Shown: positions 54,467-63,561 of the stretch, one piece after another
Layout: the number at the start of each line of letters is the position of its first letter
Position numbering within the stretch: the stretch's first letter is position 1
Assembly (NCBI RefSeq): GCF_036924515.1
Contig: NZ_JAZHRR010000001.1
Location: forward strand, 715,001-779,000
DNA: 64,000 nucleotides
DNA from: Bradyrhizobium sp. AZCC 1610
Lineage (GTDB): Bacteria; Pseudomonadota; Alphaproteobacteria; Rhizobiales; Xanthobacteraceae
Direction of reading: 5' to 3'
The notes under the pieces: generated by a model
What the model was told of the DNA's origin: nothing
Seen by the model: the letters and a program-made list of their open reading frames with translations, nothing else
The model's database searches: none
Program-made: the position numbers and the translations under genes

Positions 54467-55309
54467 ATGACAACTGGAACAAAACCTCCCGCCGCCTGCC
54501 TGATCGGATGGCCGGCTGCGCATTCGCGCTCGCCGCTGATCCATCATTACTGGCTGCGGACGCTCGGCATCGCGGGCGGCTACGTCATCGAGGCGGTGCC
54601 GCCCGACGAGTTTCAGGACTTCGTCTTTCGGCTGTCGCTGCGCGGCTTCGTCGGCGCCAACGTCACCATCCCCCACAAGGAGCGTGCGCTTTCGCTGTCG
54701 AAGCCGGACGAGCGGGCGCACGCGGTCGGCGCGGCCAATACGCTGTGGTTCGAGAATGGCGAACTCTGCTCGACCAACACCGACGTCGAAGGTTTTATCA
54801 ACAATCTCGACGCATGTGCTGATGGATGGGACAGGTGCGAGGACGCGCTGGTGCTCGGCGCCGGCGGCTCATCGCGCGCCGTTCTGTTTGGCCTGCTCGA
54901 CCGTGGCATCAAGCGGGTGCATCTCGCCAACCGTACCATGGAGCGCGCCCACGCGCTGGCGGATCAGTTCGGCGCGAGCGTTCTGCCGGTGGCGTGGGAT
55001 GCGCTCGGCGATCTGCTGCCGCGCGCCGGGTTGCTGGTGAATACGACGTCGCTCGGCATGAAGGGGCAGCCGCCGCTCGAACTCGATGTCGGGCGGTTGC
55101 CGCCGCATGCCGTCGTCGCCGATCTCGTCTACGTGCCGCTCGACACGCCATTGCTGACGGCTTCACGCGCGCGCGGGCTGAAGACCGCCGACGGGCTCGG
55201 CATGCTGTTGCATCAAGCGGTGCGCGGCTTCGAATTGTGGTTCGGCCGGCGCCCCGAGGTGACGCCGGAACTGCGCGCGCTCGTCGAAGCCGATCTCACG
55301 AATACATGA
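54467..55309 (+). CDS. aroE: Shikimate dehydrogenase
   Basis: A 280-aa AroE that reduces 3-dehydroshikimate with NADPH in the chorismate pathway. SRSPLIHHYWL binds shikimate. NVTIPHKE holds the catalytic Lys and STNTDVEGF the Asp. The dinucleotide loop is LGAGGSSRAVL, followed by NRTMERA. The ATG at 54467 has ACAGG upstream; an earlier in-frame ATG at 54425 is less likely. It follows the EF-G-like gene on the same strand without a strong promoter signal between them. Confidence 0.93.
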   Translation: MTTGTKPPAACLIGWPAAHSRSPLIHHYWLRTLGIAGGYVIEAVPPDEFQDFVFRLSLRGFVGANVTIPHKERALSLSKPDERAHAVGAANTLWFENGELCSTNTDVEGFINNLDACADGWDRCEDALVLGAGGSSRAVLFGLLDRGIKRVHLANRTMERAHALADQFGASVLPVAWDALGDLLPRAGLLVNTTSLGMKGQPPLELDVGRLPPHAVVADLVYVPLDTPLLTASRARGLKTADGLGMLLHQAVRGFELWFGRRPEVTPELRALVEADLTNT

Positions 55310-55396
55310 TCGGCTGATCGCGAAGACTTGAGCCGGAATTTTTTCGAGAAGCCGGGGTCAATGGTTACGTCAGTGCCGCCACCGGAGATTCCCGCC

Positions 55397-56023
55397 ATGT
55401 CCGTCAGTCGCTTTCAACTCGTTCGCTTGCTTGCCGCCGTCGCGATGGTCGCGGGCTCCACGCTCTACGCGATCGCCCAGCAGCCGCCGACGCCGACGCG
55501 CGTTCGCGGCACCATCGAGGCCGTCGATGGCGACGTGCTCGCCGTGAAGTCGCGGGGCGGCGAGGACGTCAGGCTGCATATGACCGGCGACGTCAACATC
55601 GTCGGGATCAGCAAGATCTCGCTGTCCGACGTCAAGGTCGGTTCCTTCATCGGCACCACCACGGTGCCGGGACCCGACGGCAGCCAGAACGCGGTGGAGG
55701 TGCATGTGTTTCCGGAAGCGATGCGCGGCACCGGCGAGGGCTCGCGGCCCTATGACCTGCGTCCCAACTCCACCATGACCAACGCCACTGTGGCGGAGTC
55801 CGTGGTCGGCAATGACGGTCATACCCTGATGATCAAATACAAAGGCGGCGAGAAGAAAGTCGTGGTCTCCCCGGAGACGCCGGTCGTGACCTACGTTCCC
55901 GCCGGCAAGTCCGACCTCAAGCCCGGCGCCAAGGTGATCGCCTTCATGAAGAAGCTGCCGGACGGCTCCTTCGAGACCAGCCGTGTCAGCGTCGGCCGCG
56001 ACGGGCTGACCCCGCCGATGTGA
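55397..56023 (+). CDS. Exported 208-aa protein of unknown function, paralogue A
   Basis: A 208-aa protein. Signal peptide at about 8-27 (cleavage after IAQQ). RVRGTIEAVDGDVLAVKSRGGEDVRLHM follows, an OB-like beta barrel resembling DUF5666. A second region with TMTNATVAESVVG and KYKGGEKKVVV completes it, ending VGRDGLTPPM. GGAGA precedes the ATG at 55397. It is followed 76 bases later by a same-length paralogue about two-thirds identical. The role is unknown; an envelope location is likely. Confidence 0.75.
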   Translation: MSVSRFQLVRLLAAVAMVAGSTLYAIAQQPPTPTRVRGTIEAVDGDVLAVKSRGGEDVRLHMTGDVNIVGISKISLSDVKVGSFIGTTTVPGPDGSQNAVEVHVFPEAMRGTGEGSRPYDLRPNSTMTNATVAESVVGNDGHTLMIKYKGGEKKVVVSPETPVVTYVPAGKSDLKPGAKVIAFMKKLPDGSFETSRVSVGRDGLTPPM

Positions 56024-56099
56024 AGTCGCCCCCGGGAATAGCTACTCCCGTCCGGTGTTTGCGTTGAGTTGGGCGCCAATACACCTCGGGAGGAATACC

Positions 56100-56726
56100 A
56101 TGCTGCAATCTTCTTCATGGCCGCGCGGGCTCGCGGCCTCGCTGGCCTTTGTCACCCTGCTTGGATCGGCGGCGTGGGCGCAACAGCCGCCGACGATCCG
56201 CATTCGCGGCACCATCGAGGCCGTCGACGGGCCCATGCTGTCGATCAAGTCGCGCGAGGGCACCGACATGAAGGTGCGCGTCACCGACAATGTCGCGGTG
56301 TTCGGCGTTGCCAAGACCGAACTGTCTGACATCAAGGAAGGCTCCTATATCGGCGTTACCGGGATGCCGGAGCCGGACGGCACCCAGAAGGCGGTCGCGG
56401 TGCATATCTTCCCCGAGAACCAGCGCGGCGCGGCCGAAGGCTTCCGGCCCTGGGACCAGCGCCCCAACTCGACCATGACCAATGCCACCGTCGCGCAGAC
56501 GGTGAAGGGCACCGACGGCCAGAACATCCTGGTCAAATACAAGGACGGCGAAAAGAAAGTCGTGGTGCCGGAGGGTACGCCCGTCGTCACCTTCGTCGCC
56601 GGCGACAAGTCCGAACTGAAGCCGGGCGCCAAGGTGATTATCTTCAGCGCGGTGAAGAAGGACGACGGCACGCTGGAAGCGGCTCGCGTTAATGTCGGTC
56701 GCGACGGGATCACGCCGCCGATGTGA
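56100..56726 (+). CDS. Exported 208-aa protein of unknown function, paralogue B
   Basis: A 208-aa paralogue of the preceding gene with the same layout. The signal peptide is cleaved near AWAQQ. It shows RIRGTIEAVDGPMLSIKSREG, the IFPENQRG segment, NSTMTNATVAQTVKG and the shared C terminus VGRDGITPPM. GGGAGGAAT lies before the ATG. Conservation of the repeat-internal NSTMTNATVA block suggests a specific binding surface. Tandem duplication is clear; the function is unknown. Confidence 0.75.
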   Translation: MLQSSSWPRGLAASLAFVTLLGSAAWAQQPPTIRIRGTIEAVDGPMLSIKSREGTDMKVRVTDNVAVFGVAKTELSDIKEGSYIGVTGMPEPDGTQKAVAVHIFPENQRGAAEGFRPWDQRPNSTMTNATVAQTVKGTDGQNILVKYKDGEKKVVVPEGTPVVTFVAGDKSELKPGAKVIIFSAVKKDDGTLEAARVNVGRDGITPPM

Positions 56727-56753
56727 GGGGTTCCTGCTGAGCTCTCTCAACGG

Positions 56754-56892
56754 GTCGTCCCTGCCTTGTGCGCAATTGCGCACTTGGCGCAGGGACCCAT
56801 AACCACGACTGTTTACTGTAGATTGAAGGCGTCTACCACATCGCCTAACTGAAGGGCCGCGGCGTATGGTTCCCGGCGTTCGCCGGGACGAC
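56754..56892. repeat. palindromic repeat (GTCCCTGC family)
   Basis: The left part CGTCCCTGCCTTGTGC and the right part GGCGTTCGCCGGGACGACG bracket a central spacer. It is related in its ends to the repeat at 15101-15219 but more degraded. It lies between convergent genes. Confidence 0.65.
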
Positions 56893-56910
56893 GATAGAGT
56901 TTGATCCGTC

Positions 56911-58047
56911 TCACACCGCCAGCACGTTATCGTCGATCTCGGCGATCGTGTTGACGCCGCACAATCCCATGGTGGTGAGCATTTCCTTGGCGATGATGTC
57001 GAGCGCCTTGGCGACGCCGGCCTGTCCGCCGGCGCCCAGGCCATAGGCATAGGCGCGGCCGATCATGCAGGATTTGGCGCCGAGCGCGAGTGCCCGCATC
57101 ACGTCCTGGCCGGAGCGGATGCCGCCGTCGAACATGATCTCCATTTTCGAGCCGACCGTGTCGACGATTTCGGGCAGCACCTCGATCGATGACGGCGCGC
57201 CGTCGAGTTGGCGGCCGCCATGGTTGGAGACGACAATGGCCTGCGCGCCGGTCTTGGCCGCGATCTCGGCGTCCTCGACGTCGAGAATGCCTTTCAGGAT
57301 CAGCTTGCCCGGCCAGATCGAGCGGATCCAGTCGATGTCCTTCCAGTTCAGCGAGGTATCGAACTGCGACGCGGTCCATTCCGACAGCTTGGTGAGATCC
57401 TCGGTGCCTTTGACGTGGCCGACGATGTTGCCGAAGCTGCGGCGCTTGCCGCGCAGCACGCCGGCGACCCATGACGGCTTGCTGGCGAAGTCGAGCAGTT
57501 TCGACAGCGACCATTCCGGCGGCACCGACATGCCGTTCTTGATGTCCTGGTGGCGCTGGCCGATCACCTGCAGGTCGACGGTCAGCACCAGCGCCGAGCA
57601 TTTCGCCGCGATCGCGCGCTCGATCAGCGCCTTGACGAAACCGCGGTCCTTCATCACGTAGAGCTGGAACCAGAACGGCTTGTCGACGGCGGCTGCGATA
57701 TCCTCGATCGAGCAGATCGACATCGTGCTCTGGGTAAAGGGAATGCCGGCGGCTTGGGCAGCGCGGCAGGCATGAATCTCGCCGTCGCCATGCTGCATGC
57801 CGAGCAGGCCGACCGGCGCGAGGATCAGCGGCATCGCGGCTGGCTCGCCGAGGATCGTGGTGGAGAGATCGCGCTTGGAGACGTCGACCAGGATACGCTG
57901 GCGGAACTTGATCTGGCGAAGATCCTCGGAATTGGCGCGCAGCGTGTCCTCGGTGTAGGAGCCGCGGTCCGCGTAGTCGAAAAACGCCTTGGGAACCCTG
58001 CGCTTGTGCAGCTGGCGCAGATCCTCAATGCAGGTGATGTGCTTCAT
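56911..58047 (-). CDS. FMN-dependent alpha-hydroxy acid dehydrogenase (LldD-like)
   Basis: A 378-aa FMN enzyme of the L-lactate dehydrogenase/glycolate oxidase family. YADRGSYTEDTL is the N-terminal start of the TIM barrel. FWFQLYV, the substrate and FMN residues in VSNHGGRQLDGAPSS (His and Arg of the active site), and FDGGIRSGQDVMRALALGAKSCMIGR (FMN phosphate) are all present. It oxidises L-lactate or a related 2-hydroxyacid, with electrons passed to the respiratory chain or oxygen. The ATG at 58047 is preceded by a GGGAC site. Confidence 0.92.
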   Translation of the reverse strand: MKHITCIEDLRQLHKRRVPKAFFDYADRGSYTEDTLRANSEDLRQIKFRQRILVDVSKRDLSTTILGEPAAMPLILAPVGLLGMQHGDGEIHACRAAQAAGIPFTQSTMSICSIEDIAAAVDKPFWFQLYVMKDRGFVKALIERAIAAKCSALVLTVDLQVIGQRHQDIKNGMSVPPEWSLSKLLDFASKPSWVAGVLRGKRRSFGNIVGHVKGTEDLTKLSEWTASQFDTSLNWKDIDWIRSIWPGKLILKGILDVEDAEIAAKTGAQAIVVSNHGGRQLDGAPSSIEVLPEIVDTVGSKMEIMFDGGIRSGQDVMRALALGAKSCMIGRAYAYGLGAGGQAGVAKALDIIAKEMLTTMGLCGVNTIAEIDDNVLAV

Positions 58048-58068
58048 GGACGTCCCGGCCCTTCTTGA

Positions 58069-58356
<288 letters not shown>

Positions 58357-58483
58357 TCCCGGTGGGCGCAGAAGGATAATTTACAATAATAACAAACGCT
58401 TATGCGTTGATCGGGGCCGCTTCCGGCCGTAATGATTCATCATATTTTTTGAAGCCATTTTAGCGGCCGAGGGATTATAACCC

Positions 58484-58567
58484 ATGCACACTAGGATGGA
58501 GGGCGTTCGGGGGATTCGTGGCCTTGATGGCCTGAAGAAGACTCTGGAACGGCTGGGGGTCACATGA
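58484..58567 (+). CDS. Possible 27-codon leader peptide coupled to glmM
   Basis: ATG at 58484 opens a 27-codon frame ([19 protein letters not shown] near its start), ending in TGA that overlaps the glmM ATG by four bases (ATGA). It is Arg/Gly/Leu-rich with no known motif, and the ribosome site is poor. The overlap is the main evidence. It could control glmM translation by coupling, or be chance. Confidence 0.3.
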   Translation: MHTRMEGVRGIRGLDGLKKTLERLGVT

Positions 58568-59910
58568 GTCGCAAATATTTCGGTACCGACGGAATTCGGG
58601 GCCGCGCCAATGGTTTGATCACGCCGGAGCTCGCGCTCAAGGTGGGGCAGGCGGCCGGCCTGGTGTTTCAGCGTGGCGACCACCGCCACCGCGTCGTCAT
58701 CGGCAAGGACACGCGTCTCTCCGGCTACATGATCGAATACGCCATGGTGGCCGGCTTCACCTCGGTCGGCATGGACGTGCTGCTGCTCGGTCCGATGCCG
58801 ACGCCGGCGGTCGCGATGCTGACCAAGTCGATGCGCGCCGATCTCGGCGTGATGATCTCAGCCTCGCACAATTTGTTCGAGGATAACGGCATCAAGCTGT
58901 TCGGCCCGCAGGGCTTCAAGCTTTCCGACGATGTCGAGACGCAGATCGAGCAATTGCTCGACGAGCCGATCGACCGTCGCCTGGCGCAGAGCGCCAGCCT
59001 CGGGCGCGCCCGCCGCATCGATGGCGTGCATGACCGCTACATCGAATTCGCCAAGCGCACGCTGCCGCGCGAGCTCTCGCTCGACGGGCTGCGCGTGGTG
59101 GTCGACTGCGCGCACGGCGCGGCCTACAAAGTGGTGCCGGAAGCGCTGTGGGAACTGGGCGCCGACGTCATTGCGATCGGCGTCGAGCCCGACGGGTTCA
59201 ACATCAACAAGGAATGCGGCTCGACCTCGCCGGAGGCGCTTGCCAAGAAAGTGCGCGAGATGCGCGCCGATATCGGCATCGCGCTCGACGGCGACGCCGA
59301 TCGCGTCATTCTGGTCGATGAGCGCGGACATGTGGTCGACGGCGATCAGTTGCTCGCGGTGATCGCGCAAAGCTGGAAGGAAGACGGCCGTCTCGCCAAG
59401 CCCGGCATCGTCGCCACCGTGATGTCCAATCTCGGGCTCGAACGTTTCCTCGAAGGGCAGGGCATCGGCATGGTGCGCACGCCGGTCGGCGACCGTTACG
59501 TGCTCGAGCAGATGCTCAAGCAGGGCTACAATCTCGGCGGCGAACCCTCAGGCCATATCATCCTCTCCGACTACGCCACCACGGGCGACGGCTTCGTCGC
59601 CGCGCTGCAGGTGCTGGCCGTGGTGCAAAAACTTCGCCGTCCGGTTTCGGAAGTCTGTCACCGTTTCGATCCGCTGCCGCAGATCCTGAAGAACGTGCGC
59701 TACCGCTCAGGCAAGCCGCTCGACCATGCCGAGGTGAAATCGGCGATCATGGACGGCGAGAATCGCCTCAACGGGCACGGCCGGCTGCTGGTCCGTTCGT
59801 CCGGCACTGAGCCCGTGATCCGCGTGATGGGCGAGGGCGACGACCGCATCCTGGTCGAGGACGTCGTCGATCAGATCGTCACCGCGCTCGGTCACGCCGC
59901 GGCGGCATAA
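58564..59910 (+). CDS. glmM: Phosphoglucosamine mutase
   Basis: Converts glucosamine 6-phosphate to glucosamine 1-phosphate for peptidoglycan and lipopolysaccharide precursors. The 448-aa length is standard. The phosphorylated Ser101 lies in MISASHN, the metal-binding loop is LDGDADRVI, and the C-terminal phosphate loop is [12 protein letters not shown]. The start [16 protein letters not shown] is typical. The ATG overlaps a short upstream frame by four bases. Confidence 0.97.
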   Translation: MSRKYFGTDGIRGRANGLITPELALKVGQAAGLVFQRGDHRHRVVIGKDTRLSGYMIEYAMVAGFTSVGMDVLLLGPMPTPAVAMLTKSMRADLGVMISASHNLFEDNGIKLFGPQGFKLSDDVETQIEQLLDEPIDRRLAQSASLGRARRIDGVHDRYIEFAKRTLPRELSLDGLRVVVDCAHGAAYKVVPEALWELGADVIAIGVEPDGFNINKECGSTSPEALAKKVREMRADIGIALDGDADRVILVDERGHVVDGDQLLAVIAQSWKEDGRLAKPGIVATVMSNLGLERFLEGQGIGMVRTPVGDRYVLEQMLKQGYNLGGEPSGHIILSDYATTGDGFVAALQVLAVVQKLRRPVSEVCHRFDPLPQILKNVRYRSGKPLDHAEVKSAIMDGENRLNGHGRLLVRSSGTEPVIRVMGEGDDRILVEDVVDQIVTALGHAAAA

Positions 59911-60055
59911 GCCAGCTTTATCCTGATGGCGCGGGATCGCTGATCGGTGGTGCGGCAACGCATCGCAGCCATAAGCTATTGCTGCTGGTCGCGACGATGG
60001 CCCGACCGTAGAACACGGACACTGCCTGTCCGCGATTCTTTTCGGGAATGCGCCC

Positions 60056-61312
60056 TTGAACAAGCCCGTCATCGTCTCAGAAGAAACGGCGACCGCGCCG
60101 GTAGTCGTGCCGGACGCAGCGGGCCTTGCCGCCAAGGCGGCCGTCGCGGGGCCGGCCTATGTCGTGCTGGCCGGCATCAGCTTCTCGCATTTCCTCAACG
60201 ACACCATGCAGTCGTTGATCGCCTCGGTCTATCCGATCCTGAAGGACGCTTACGCGCTGGACTATGGGCAGATCGGCATGATCACGCTGGCGTTCCAGTT
60301 TACCGCGTCGCTGCTGCAGCCTGTTGTCGGGCATTTCACCGACAAGAAGGCGCAGCCGTTCTCGCTTGCGATCGGCATGGCCTTCACCTTCTTCGGATTG
60401 CTGCTGCTCAGCGTCGCGGCGCGCTATCCCATCATCCTGATCGCGGCGGCGCTGGTAGGCCTCGGCTCGGCCGTGTTCCATCCGGAGTCGGCGCGGATCG
60501 CGCGTCTCGCCTCGGGTGGCCGCTACGGCTTCGCGCAATCGGTGTTTCAGCTCGGCGGCAGTTTTGGCACCTCGATGGGGCCGGTGCTGGCGGCCTTGAT
60601 CGTGGTGCCGTTCGGCCAGCCCTCGATCGCCTGGTTTTCATCGATCGCGTTTCTGGCGATCGTGATCCTGTGGCGGATCGGCGTCTGGTACAAGCCGCAG
60701 ATCGCGACGAGGAAATCGGCTGCGGTGGAACGTCATCCGGACCTGCCGGATTCGCGGCGCGTCAAAATTGCGCTCGCGGTGCTGGTCGCACTGCTGTTCT
60801 CGAAGCAGCTCTATGTGTCGAGCCTGTCGAGCTATTACATCTTCTATCTGATCGACAAGTTTCAGGTGTCGACGCAGGCAGCCCAGCTCTACCTCTTCGT
60901 GTTTCTCGCGGCCAATGCGGCAGGCGCGTTCTTCGGCGGGCCGCTCGGCGATCGCTTCGGCCGCAAATACGTCATCTGGTTCTCGATCCTGGGCGCGCTG
61001 CCGTTCACGCTGGCGCTGCCCTATGCCGGCCTTGCCGCGAGCGCCGTGCTGACAGTTTTCATCGGCCTCATCCTCTCGTCGGCTACGTCCTCGATCATCG
61101 TGTTCGCGCAGGAACTGATGCCGCACCGTTTCGGAATGATCTCAGGCGTGTTCTTCGGCGTCGCCTTCGGCATCGGCGGACTTGGCGCCGCCGTGCTCGG
61201 CAAGCTCGCCGACCACACCGGGATCGCCTTCGTCTATCACCTCTGCGCGTTCCTGCCCGCGCTCGGCCTGCTCGCGGTGTTACTGCCAAAGATGCCAATG
61301 CACGCGCGCTGA
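60056..61312 (+). CDS. MFS transporter, fosmidomycin resistance (Fsr) family
   Basis: A 418-aa transporter with 12 hydrophobic segments. SFSHFLNDTMQSLIASVYPILK near the N terminus and HPESARIARLASGGRYGFAQSVFQLGGS match the Fsr subgroup of drug exporters. PLGDRFGRKYVIW is the MFS loop motif. The only reasonable start is a TTG at 60056 with GGGAA nine bases upstream, since no in-frame ATG precedes the conserved region. Substrates are unknown; the fosmidomycin label is by family. Confidence 0.87.
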   Translation: MNKPVIVSEETATAPVVVPDAAGLAAKAAVAGPAYVVLAGISFSHFLNDTMQSLIASVYPILKDAYALDYGQIGMITLAFQFTASLLQPVVGHFTDKKAQPFSLAIGMAFTFFGLLLLSVAARYPIILIAAALVGLGSAVFHPESARIARLASGGRYGFAQSVFQLGGSFGTSMGPVLAALIVVPFGQPSIAWFSSIAFLAIVILWRIGVWYKPQIATRKSAAVERHPDLPDSRRVKIALAVLVALLFSKQLYVSSLSSYYIFYLIDKFQVSTQAAQLYLFVFLAANAAGAFFGGPLGDRFGRKYVIWFSILGALPFTLALPYAGLAASAVLTVFIGLILSSATSSIIVFAQELMPHRFGMISGVFFGVAFGIGGLGAAVLGKLADHTGIAFVYHLCAFLPALGLLAVLLPKMPMHAR

Positions 61313-61510
61313 CGCGTTCTCGCGAGGTGAGGGCGGAAGCTCAGCGCATCAACAAAATCTTAACGGCGCGGCGGCGAGTGGATTCTTCTCAATACATCGT
61401 TAGGACGTATGGCAGTTTGTCCATTGTTACTCATGTTGCAAATGCATCGGGACTCGCGTCGCAAACAGCGCGATGAAAAAGTCAGAGTTTGTCAACCTTA
61501 ATAATTAGGG

Positions 61511-61525
61511 TTAAGCGCCGCTTAA
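61511..61525. promoter_or_regulatory. TTAAGCG-C-CGCTTAA inverted repeat upstream of the porin-like gene
   Basis: A perfect seven-base inverted repeat around one base, in an AT-rich promoter-like region 85 bases before the ATG of the beta-barrel gene. TTGTCA lies about 20 bases upstream. The site could bind a dimeric regulator. Confidence 0.4.
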
Positions 61526-61609
61526 GCATTTAATGCCATCGTCCGTCCGTGAGTTTTTGAAGTGGGGCCTTTTTTGCAGTCAGCCTCACCGGACAAAAGG
61601 ACGAAGCCA

Positions 61610-62437
61610 ATGCGTAGCGTTAAGTCTTTCATTGCCGCCGGTGCGGCCACTTTATTGTCCCAGGCGGCGTTTGCTGCCGACATGGCGATTGCGCCTCCTC
61701 CGATGTATGCTCCCCCGGTGGTCGAGGATTTCGGCGGCTGGTATCTGCGCGGCGACATCGGCTTCAGCAATCAGCGGGTCGATCGTTTGAACAACGCGCT
61801 CGACGCCACCCTCACCTCATCGGTGCAGAGGAACAGCTTCAACAGCGCCGGCATCTTCGGTCTCGGCGTCGGTTACAAGGTCAACAACTGGTTCCGCGCC
61901 GACGTGACCGGTGAATACCGCGGCAATTCGCAGTTCGTCGGCACCGACCGCATCACCTATGTAGGCGGCGTCGGCATCGACACCTACCACGCTACCAAGA
62001 ACGAGTGGGTCGTTCTCGCCAACGCCTATGTCGATCTCGGTACCTGGTGGTGCATCACCCCGTTCATCGGCGCCGGCGTCGGCGGCGCGCGGGTCGCGAT
62101 CAACGGTTTCACTGACGCGGGCATTGCCAACAATGGCGGCGGTGCGCTGCCGGGTCTCGCCTTTGGCGACAACGTCGCGAAGTGGAATTTCGCCTGGGCC
62201 GCGCATGCCGGTCTCGCCTACAGGGTCACGCCGAACTTCACCGTCGAACTCGCCTATCGCTATCTCGACATGGGCGACGGTCTGACCGGCGACTTGCGGA
62301 CCTTCGACGGCAGCGGTGTCAACACCATCAACCCGATGACCTTCAAGAACATCACTTCGCATGACCTGAAGCTCGGCGTGCGTTGGGATCTGACCAGCCC
62401 GCAGGTTTACGCGCCGCCGCTAATGCGCAAAGGTTAA
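61610..62437 (+). CDS. Outer-membrane beta-barrel protein (Omp25/RopB-like)
   Basis: A 275-aa protein. Signal peptide residues about 1-22 (cleavage after AFA), then a Pro-rich linker and WYLRGDIGFSNQRV. Repeated amphipathic strands such as WAAHAGLAYRVTPNFTVELAYRYLDMGDG end with HDLKLGVRWDL, matching Omp25-type eight-stranded barrels of rhizobia. AAGGA precedes the ATG. A strong terminator follows. It contributes to outer membrane stability; its precise ligand is unknown. Confidence 0.88.
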   Translation: MRSVKSFIAAGAATLLSQAAFAADMAIAPPPMYAPPVVEDFGGWYLRGDIGFSNQRVDRLNNALDATLTSSVQRNSFNSAGIFGLGVGYKVNNWFRADVTGEYRGNSQFVGTDRITYVGGVGIDTYHATKNEWVVLANAYVDLGTWWCITPFIGAGVGGARVAINGFTDAGIANNGGGALPGLAFGDNVAKWNFAWAAHAGLAYRVTPNFTVELAYRYLDMGDGLTGDLRTFDGSGVNTINPMTFKNITSHDLKLGVRWDLTSPQVYAPPLMRKG

Positions 62438-62465
62438 TCGCGACTGCCATTCGTTAACGTTGCCG

Positions 62466-62498
62466 AACGGCGCGGGCACTTCCCGCGCCGTTTGCTTT
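62466..62498 (+). terminator. Rho-independent terminator after the beta-barrel gene
   Basis: A perfect 11-base stem AACGGCGCGGG/CCCGCGCCGTT with loop CACTT, followed by TGCTTTT, 28 bases after the stop. Confidence 0.9.
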
Positions 62499-62648
62499 TG
62501 GTGCATGGCGATGCGGGAGCTGCGGCGGGCGAAAAATGTTTGCCGGCTTTCCGACAAGATCTTGCCTAATCGGTGCACGCGACAACGATTGGTTAAGGTT
62601 AACAGGCGATGATCAACGCAGGTTCAGAGTGTCCGATGGAGCGTTGCG

Positions 62649-63476
62649 ATGCGTCGATTTTTGCTGGTGGCGGTGATGGGCGGAGCGGTGACCGGCGCTC
62701 AGGCGGCTGATATGCCGGACTTGCCGTTTCTCCGCGGCAGTTTCACCGACGGGCTGAGCAGAAGCAGCGTCAACTGGTCGGGCGTCTATATCGGAGGCCA
62801 CGCCGCGCACGGCGCTGCGGATATGGACTTCACCAACTCCGGCCAGGACCTGCTCGCCAAGCTTCTGAACAATCTCGACCTGGAATCGGAGTTCAATATT
62901 TCGCAATGGCCTCTGCTCGGCAAGGCCCATATGCAGAACAGCGGCTTCGGCGGGTTCGTCGGCTATAATTTTCAGTGGAGCGAGGCCATCATTGGTCTGG
63001 AGCTGAACTATACCCATGGCAACTTCTTCGGAGCCTCGAGCGGCTCCCAGGCCCGGTCGTTCCAGTATCCTACTGATTACGTGTCGACGGCTGTCGTGTC
63101 CTCGAGCGCCTCGATGAAGCTCACCGATTACGGCTCGCTGCGCGTACGTGGCGCATACGCATTCGACAGCTTCCTGCCTTATGGATTTGTCGGCGTCGCA
63201 CTGGGGCAGGCGAATATCAATCGCAGGGCTGATGCTGCCATTAACTATCGATATGTCGGCTCGGCCGTTCCACCGCTTCCCGATTACTCGGGGGCCTACA
63301 GCCTGACTGACGACAAGAACTCTCATTTCGTATGGGGCTTCGCCGGCGGTCTCGGCGTCGACGTGATGCTGTATTCGGGTCTCTTCCTGCGCGCCGAATG
63401 GGAGTATCTCCGGTTCACCACGAAGGTCGATACCACCGTCAACACGGTGCGCGCGGGCGTGGGTTATAAATTCTGA
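62649..63476 (+). CDS. Outer-membrane beta-barrel protein
   Basis: A 275-aa protein with a signal peptide (VAVMGGAVTGAQAA). WSGVYIGGHAAHG opens the first strand of a porin-like barrel, FGGFVGYNFQWSEAIIGLELNY lies in the middle and the final strand is VRAGVGYKF with a terminal Phe. It resembles the Omp25/outer-membrane-beta-barrel family seen in many copies in Bradyrhizobium. It is separate from the preceding barrel gene, which has its own terminator. Ligands are unknown. Confidence 0.85.
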   Translation: MRRFLLVAVMGGAVTGAQAADMPDLPFLRGSFTDGLSRSSVNWSGVYIGGHAAHGAADMDFTNSGQDLLAKLLNNLDLESEFNISQWPLLGKAHMQNSGFGGFVGYNFQWSEAIIGLELNYTHGNFFGASSGSQARSFQYPTDYVSTAVVSSSASMKLTDYGSLRVRGAYAFDSFLPYGFVGVALGQANINRRADAAINYRYVGSAVPPLPDYSGAYSLTDDKNSHFVWGFAGGLGVDVMLYSGLFLRAEWEYLRFTTKVDTTVNTVRAGVGYKF

Positions 63477-63561
63477 TCGCGCCGGATGCAGCGGCGTCCG
63501 GACGCCGTTGACAGATTTGCCGCCGCCTGTTGCAGTGTCGCCGTAACGAGGGCAGCGGCAC

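Noticed and set aside
58384..58440. Possible terminator GGCCG-CTTC-CGGCC before glmM
   Set aside because: Only a five-base stem, and the T-run is over 15 bases away.
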